A program made the translations under genes and the position numbers. A model generated the notes under the pieces. It was not told the origin of the DNA and searched no databases. It was given only the letters and a program-made list of their open reading frames with translations. A stretch of DNA of 15,526 nucleotides, from contig JAITSI010000036.1 of assembly GCA_031287845.1 (NCBI GenBank), positions 1 through 15,526 of the forward strand. Reading direction: 5' to 3'. Every line of letters begins with the position of its first letter. Positions within the stretch are counted from its first letter, which is position 1. This DNA is from Puniceicoccales bacterium. GTDB taxonomy: Bacteria > Verrucomicrobiota > Verrucomicrobiia > Opitutales > JAIRLM01. Shown piece after piece: positions 12,575 to 15,526 of this stretch.

Positions 12575-13110
12575 AGCCAACTCACTCCTCTCCGCGCCGG
12601 CCGGTCACCCACACTCCACAGCGCATGGGCCTCCGCGACCCCGCCGGCCGGGACGGCATCGCGGATGGATTCGGGAAAGGATTTTTGGGGAATGGCAAAA
12701 AGGCCCTCCCGGCGCAGGATTAGATAAAGCTCTCCATTGCCGAAGGCGTCGGTTGGGTGGCCGGCGAGCCAGCTCGGATCCAGGGAGCCGAAGCGCAGGT
12801 TGTCCGGATTGGACGGGGCGGGCGTGGCGCCATTTCTACCCTGCAGCGCGTCGATCAGGTCCTGGCAGAGCGGCGCCAGGGCGATGGGGGTCTCCTCTTC
12901 CCTCAGGAACGGCGGCCGGTGGCCGTAGTGGAGCTCATAGGCATCCAGGGCGGAGAGAATTTCCCGAAATTGCCACTGGGAGCGCTGGCGCAGGAGGGCA
13001 TTGCGGGCGGCGCCGGCGGCCGGCACGAGCAGGGAGGCGAGCAGGCCAACGATGCACAGCACCGCCAGCATTTCGAGCAGGGAAAAACCACCCCGCCGGG
13101 CACCCTCCAT
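12571..13110 (-). CDS. Prepilin-like protein 1, GspG-type (putative major pseudopilin)
   Basis: A 179-residue protein starting MEGARRGG-FSLLEMLAVLCIVGLLASLLVP: a short basic leader, cleavage after G8, Glu at mature +5 and a 20-residue hydrophobic helix, the class III signal read by prepilin peptidase. The C-terminal half carries HPTDAFGNGELYLI, comparable with the DPWGNPY-type segment of type II secretion major pseudopilins (GspG). Function would be to form the pseudopilus that pushes substrates through the outer membrane, or a pilus-like fibre. First gene of the three-gene operon, with TTGACA 29-34 nt upstream of its ATG. No secretin, ATPase or platform gene is in the window, so assignment to T2SS rather than a type IV pilus is tentative. 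Confidence 0.75.
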   Translation of the reverse strand: MEGARRGGFSLLEMLAVLCIVGLLASLLVPAAGAARNALLRQRSQWQFREILSALDAYELHYGHRPPFLREEETPIALAPLCQDLIDALQGRNGATPAPSNPDNLRFGSLDPSWLAGHPTDAFGNGELYLILRREGLFAIPQKSFPESIRDAVPAGGVAEAHALWSVGDRPARRGVSWL

Positions 13111-13138
13111 GGGGCAAGTGTTCTCCGCCTCTAACCAA

Positions 13139-13144
13139 TGTCAA
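13139..13144 (-). promoter_or_regulatory. Candidate -35 of the pseudopilin operon
   Basis: Minus-strand TTGACA (13144-13139), followed 16 nt later by AACACT, at best a weak -10. GGCGGAG about 11 nt before the ATG may be the ribosome-binding site. Confidence 0.4.
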
Positions 13145-13249
13145 GAAATCGCAAAATTTCAGCCGTTTCGGAAAAAATTTTCCCCATTCCGGCGGACCGC
13201 CTTGGCGTTTTCTGCGGCGGAGATGGCCAGGGAATGCGGCCGTTTCATT

Positions 13250-14209
13250 CTAATTCCATTCATTTTCCCCCGGGAATTTGTCGATTTGAATATGGTTGCA
13301 GTCATCATAGTGGATGCATAGAACGTTGCTATCGGGAATTTTTCGATCCCCTGCCGCTTGATAGAGGTTTCTCGAAGTAGCTTGGGATCTGCTGCAATTG
13401 CCGATTAAATATATTGGTGCTTCAGGGCAAATAGCACTATCCAGACAAAAGGGTATTATTCTGTAGTTTAGGCCGCCGCCGCCTTTGGCGCATATGGCAA
13501 TTGCATGATTTTGAAACAGGGCTCCTATTGCGATGAAGAACGATAGTAATTTAATTGGATTATACGAATCGCTTCCCGTTTCTATGAATCCGCCATTATC
13601 CAAATGCTGTTTTATTCTTTTCAGTGAACGTGATATTCCCCGATGGTACGGAAGTACGCCCCTAATCGCTAGTACGGCATTGCATGAGGGAGAAATGTCA
13701 TATTTCCTTGCTAGAAATCTTACGGCATTTACTATCGTTACGGTATCATTCATTTGCGACAGAATGCGGATGCAATTTCTAACCATGACCGGGAAGTATT
13801 TACTGGATGGATTTGAAATTGCATCCTGGACACTTTCGGCCGGGATTTTTTCAAGTGGATCCCCTATGTTTGGGTTAGATTTGAATTCGTTTTCATCGAA
13901 TGGCGGACCTGAATCTTCGTTTTTATTTTCAATGACTATGGGGAAATCGTTCTTTAGAAAGTTTTCCTCCATTGGGACTTCGCATTCAGAACTGGCGTAG
14001 CGGACTGACAGGAAAACGATTAACCCAATGACGGTGATGCAGGCACAGCCGATGAGCACGGGCCACAGGACGGGTGGAGGAATGGCAAAAATGAGTGTGA
14101 CGGTTACTATCACTCCAACCAGGGACAGGGCAGTCAGGACGGCGGAGATGCCCGTCGTCACATTCAGCACGGATATGAGATGGGTGGAATTGTTTACATT
14201 CGCCGCCAT
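13250..14209 (-). CDS. Inc-like membrane-hairpin protein, family member C
   Basis: A 319-residue protein of unknown function, paralogous to D over its whole length and to A in the hairpin. From ATG 14209: hairpin of two helices around PPPVLWPVLIGCAC (44-57), then a hydrophilic region with NPNIGDPLE and MVRNCIRIL, a second, weaker hydrophobic patch (LLSFFIAIGALFQNHAIAI), and a C-terminus with LIGNC and LCIHYDD-NHIQIDKFPG. The start is chosen because A, C and D then align residue for residue up to the hairpin; ATG 14218 or TTG 14257 are possible longer forms. AT-rich outside the hairpin. The layout resembles chlamydial Inc proteins (paired helices, variable cytosolic part), so an effector placed in a host-derived membrane is one reading; no secretion genes are here to support it. 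Confidence 0.7.
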   Translation of the reverse strand: MAANVNNSTHLISVLNVTTGISAVLTALSLVGVIVTVTLIFAIPPPVLWPVLIGCACITVIGLIVFLSVRYASSECEVPMEENFLKNDFPIVIENKNEDSGPPFDENEFKSNPNIGDPLEKIPAESVQDAISNPSSKYFPVMVRNCIRILSQMNDTVTIVNAVRFLARKYDISPSCNAVLAIRGVLPYHRGISRSLKRIKQHLDNGGFIETGSDSYNPIKLLSFFIAIGALFQNHAIAICAKGGGGLNYRIIPFCLDSAICPEAPIYLIGNCSRSQATSRNLYQAAGDRKIPDSNVLCIHYDDCNHIQIDKFPGENEWN

Positions 14210-14257
14210 CTGCGCCATGCCAACGGAATAAATGAAAACCGCAAGCCAATTTTTCAA
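14210..14257 (-). promoter_or_regulatory. Conserved leader of gene C
   Basis: Minus-strand TTGAAAAATTGGCTTGCGG and TTTTCATTTATTCCGTTGGC precede the ATG and are nearly identical upstream of D. The core AAAAAT-GCTTGCG-TTTT also occurs before gene A. This is likely a promoter or regulatory block; no clear -10. The same stretch is open in frame from a TTG, so a longer protein is not excluded. Confidence 0.35.
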
Positions 14258-14298
14258 ATAACAGTCGGCTTGGCAATCCGGAATGCGGCCGTTTCATG

Positions 14299-15390
14299 CT
14301 AATTCCATCCACTTTTCCCCAGGAATTTGTCGATTTGAATATGGTCATCATCATCATCATAGTGGGCGCATAGAACGTTGTTGGCGGAAACTCCATTCTC
14401 CATTGCTTCATTATAAAAGTCTTTCGGAGTAAATTTGGAATTAGTGCAATTTGCAATTACGTATGAGGGTTTGGGTTTGAAAGAAAATTTGTCCAGGCAA
14501 AGAGATTTTATTACATAGCTATCGGTTTCAATGCATAGGCAAATCCCGTGATTTGGGATCAGTGCCCCAATTGCGATATAAACCGCCATTAATTTAAAAT
14601 AATTACCACAAATTTGCTTTAATTTAGGGTCGATATTATCGGAAAATAGACTCAAGCTTCCCAGTGAACTTGACGTATCCGTGCCCGTTGGAAGTACGTT
14701 TTCGACAAAACGCATATCCGTGTCTGGGTCTACGGTCGGGGCCCGTAAAACCGGTCCGCCGGTTGATGATGGGGCTGCGCCCCCTCTAGCACCCCATGCA
14801 CGGAGTGTCGCTGCATCGATGCCGGGGGGAAGCTTTACGGGTCCTGACCTTGGGTCTGGAGGGGGAATGTTGTATTGCTTTATCAGTAATTTTATGGCAT
14901 CGGTTATTGGTATATCACTTATTTGCGCTAGAATGCGGACGCAATTCCTGACCATGGCCGGGAAGTATGGATTGGATGGGTCCGCCATTGCAGCCTCGAC
15001 ATTTCCGGCCGGAATTTCTTCAAGTGGATCCCCTATGTTTGGGTTATATTTGAATTCGTTTTCATTGAATGGCGGAACTAAATTTTCTTCAAAAACTGTT
15101 TTAGTGAGATCATTCCTTGTATTTGATTCAGGGAAAACACTTTCTTCCTTCGTTGGGACTTTGCATCTAGAACCGGCGTAGCGGACTGACAGGAAAACGA
15201 TTAACCCAATGACGGTGGCGCAGGCGCAGCCGATGAGCACGGGCCACAGGACGGGCAGGGAAGCGGCGAAGATGAGCGTGACGGTTACTATCACTCCAAC
15301 CAGGGCCAGGGCCGTCAGGACGGCGGAGATGCCCGTCGTCACATTCAGCACGGATATGAGATGGGTGGAATTGTTTACATTCGCCGCCAT
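14299..15390 (-). CDS. Inc-like membrane-hairpin protein, family member D, with in-frame repeat insertion
   Basis: A 363-residue paralogue of C. From ATG 15390: hairpin helices around LPVLWPVLIGCAC (45-57), NPNIGDPLEEIP, MVRNCVRIL, hydrophobic patch VYIAIGALIPNHGICL, and a C-terminus VIANC and LCAHYDDDDDHIQIDKFLG, where the Asp run comes from a GAT microsatellite. Residues 179-220 (PPGIDAATLRAWGARGG and so on) are translated from repeat element R4; without these 42 residues the protein would be 321 long, against 319 in C. The frame is kept and no stop is introduced, so the gene is probably still expressed. The start is fixed by alignment with A and C. Function unknown, as for the other members. 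Confidence 0.7.
   Translation of the reverse strand: MAANVNNSTHLISVLNVTTGISAVLTALALVGVIVTVTLIFAASLPVLWPVLIGCACATVIGLIVFLSVRYAGSRCKVPTKEESVFPESNTRNDLTKTVFEENLVPPFNENEFKYNPNIGDPLEEIPAGNVEAAMADPSNPYFPAMVRNCVRILAQISDIPITDAIKLLIKQYNIPPPDPRSGPVKLPPGIDAATLRAWGARGGAAPSSTGGPVLRAPTVDPDTDMRFVENVLPTGTDTSSSLGSLSLFSDNIDPKLKQICGNYFKLMAVYIAIGALIPNHGICLCIETDSYVIKSLCLDKFSFKPKPSYVIANCTNSKFTPKDFYNEAMENGVSANNVLCAHYDDDDDHIQIDKFLGKSGWN
14732..14850 (-). repeat. Repeat element R4 inserted in-frame in gene D
   Basis: A short (119 bp) family member with terminal inverted repeats: GGTCGGGGCCCGTAAAACC at 14734 and, at the other end, AGCTTTACGGGTCCTGACC to 14849. The interior matches R2 and R3 (CGCCGGTTGATGATGGGGCT, GCGCCCCCTCTAGCACC) and R2 (CACGGAGTG, GCATCGAT). 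It is flanked by TGGGTCT at 14725-14731 and 14851-14857, a probable 7-bp target duplication; element plus one copy is 126 bp, which keeps the reading frame. Confidence 0.9.
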
Positions 15391-15438
15391 CTGCACCATG
15401 CCAACGGAATAAACGAAAACCGCAAGCCAATTTTTCAA
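15391..15438 (-). promoter_or_regulatory. Conserved leader of gene D
   Basis: Almost identical to the leader of gene C (TTGAAAAATTGGCTTGCGG, then TTTTCGTTTATTCCGTTGGC); differences are single bases. Candidate promoter or regulatory block shared by the family. Confidence 0.35.
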
Positions 15439-15483
15439 AAGATGGCTGATTTGACAAAGGGGCATGGTCACTTCACGTTAATC

Positions 15484-15526
15484 TCATTCGTTTCTTTCCG
15501 GTGGTTTGTCAATTTGAATGTGGCCA
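15484..15526 (-). CDS. 3' end of another Inc-like family member, E (partial)
   Basis: The last 43 bases, read on the minus strand, encode GHIQIDKPPERNE and a TGA. HIQIDK is the C-terminal motif of C and D (HIQIDKF), in the same register and close to the stop. A third tandem copy therefore enters the window from the right. Only the extreme C-terminus is visible. Confidence 0.75.
   Translation of the reverse strand, partial: GHIQIDKPPERNE

Larger units (their letters stand above)
13231..15438 (-). repeat. Tandem gene duplication (units about 13231-14257 and 14280-15438)
   Basis: The two units carrying C and D share their left boundary (GGAATGCGGCCGTTTCAT at 13231 and 14280) and right boundary (GCAAGCCAATTTTTCAAA near 14257 and 15438). 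Identity is highest over the hairpin-coding part and both flanks and lower in the middle. Sequence outside these limits differs. A further copy (E) begins beyond 15484. Confidence 0.8.

Noticed and set aside
15447..15453. Plus-strand TTGACA near 15447
   Set aside because: It faces the wrong way for gene D and no plus-strand gene follows before the window end.

Overview
The window is a GC-rich bacterial chromosome segment. It carries compact housekeeping operons, plus islands of lower GC that encode proteins with a two-helix hydrophobic hairpin. A Gram-negative envelope is indicated by a KdsB (CMP-Kdo synthetase) domain, a SurA-like periplasmic chaperone and three prepilin-type proteins. The hairpin proteins resemble chlamydial inclusion-membrane (Inc) proteins in architecture. 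This hints at a host-associated member of the PVC group (Verrucomicrobiota or Chlamydiota relatives), but that placement is inference; no rRNA or other decisive marker is present.

Layout. 1-2449 (+): tail of an unidentified gene, a partial repeat element (R1), tadA (tRNA A34 deaminase), infA (IF-1) and a SurA-like foldase. 2450-2790: repeat element R2. 2907-3755 (+): hairpin protein A. 3926-8315 (+): tight operon acpS, mnmE, and an mnmG whose frame runs without a stop into a complete kdsB. 8316-8568: G-rich spacer with a regular array of GGGG runs. 8569-9510 (+): stand-alone 5'-3' exonuclease. 9511-9877: repeat element R3. 9878-11110 (-): protein B, with an unrelated C-terminal membrane hairpin. 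11365-13110 (-): three overlapping or abutting prepilin/pseudopilin genes. 13250-15526 (-): tandem array of hairpin paralogues C, D and the 3' end of a third (E).

How the genes fit together. tadA, mnmE and mnmG all modify tRNA wobble positions and infA acts in initiation, so the + strand half is largely translation machinery. acpS (lipid synthesis), kdsB (LPS) and the SurA-like protein (outer membrane) are interleaved with it. The minus-strand pseudopilins belong to a type II secretion or type IV pilus-like machine whose other parts lie outside the window. Proteins A, C, D and E form one family: their start codons align exactly with respect to the hairpin, with ISAV at residue 21 and VLWP at residues 47-50.

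Most notable observations. (1) A dispersed GC-rich repeat family with inverted ends is present in four copies. One copy sits inside hairpin gene D, is flanked by a 7-bp direct repeat, adds exactly 126 bp and contributes 42 in-frame residues; removing it restores a protein of the same length as paralogue C. This parallels Rickettsia palindromic elements. (2) The tandem, fast-diverging Inc-like family. (3) The MnmG-KdsB fusion, which one extra G in a GGG run would split at a natural-looking stop codon.
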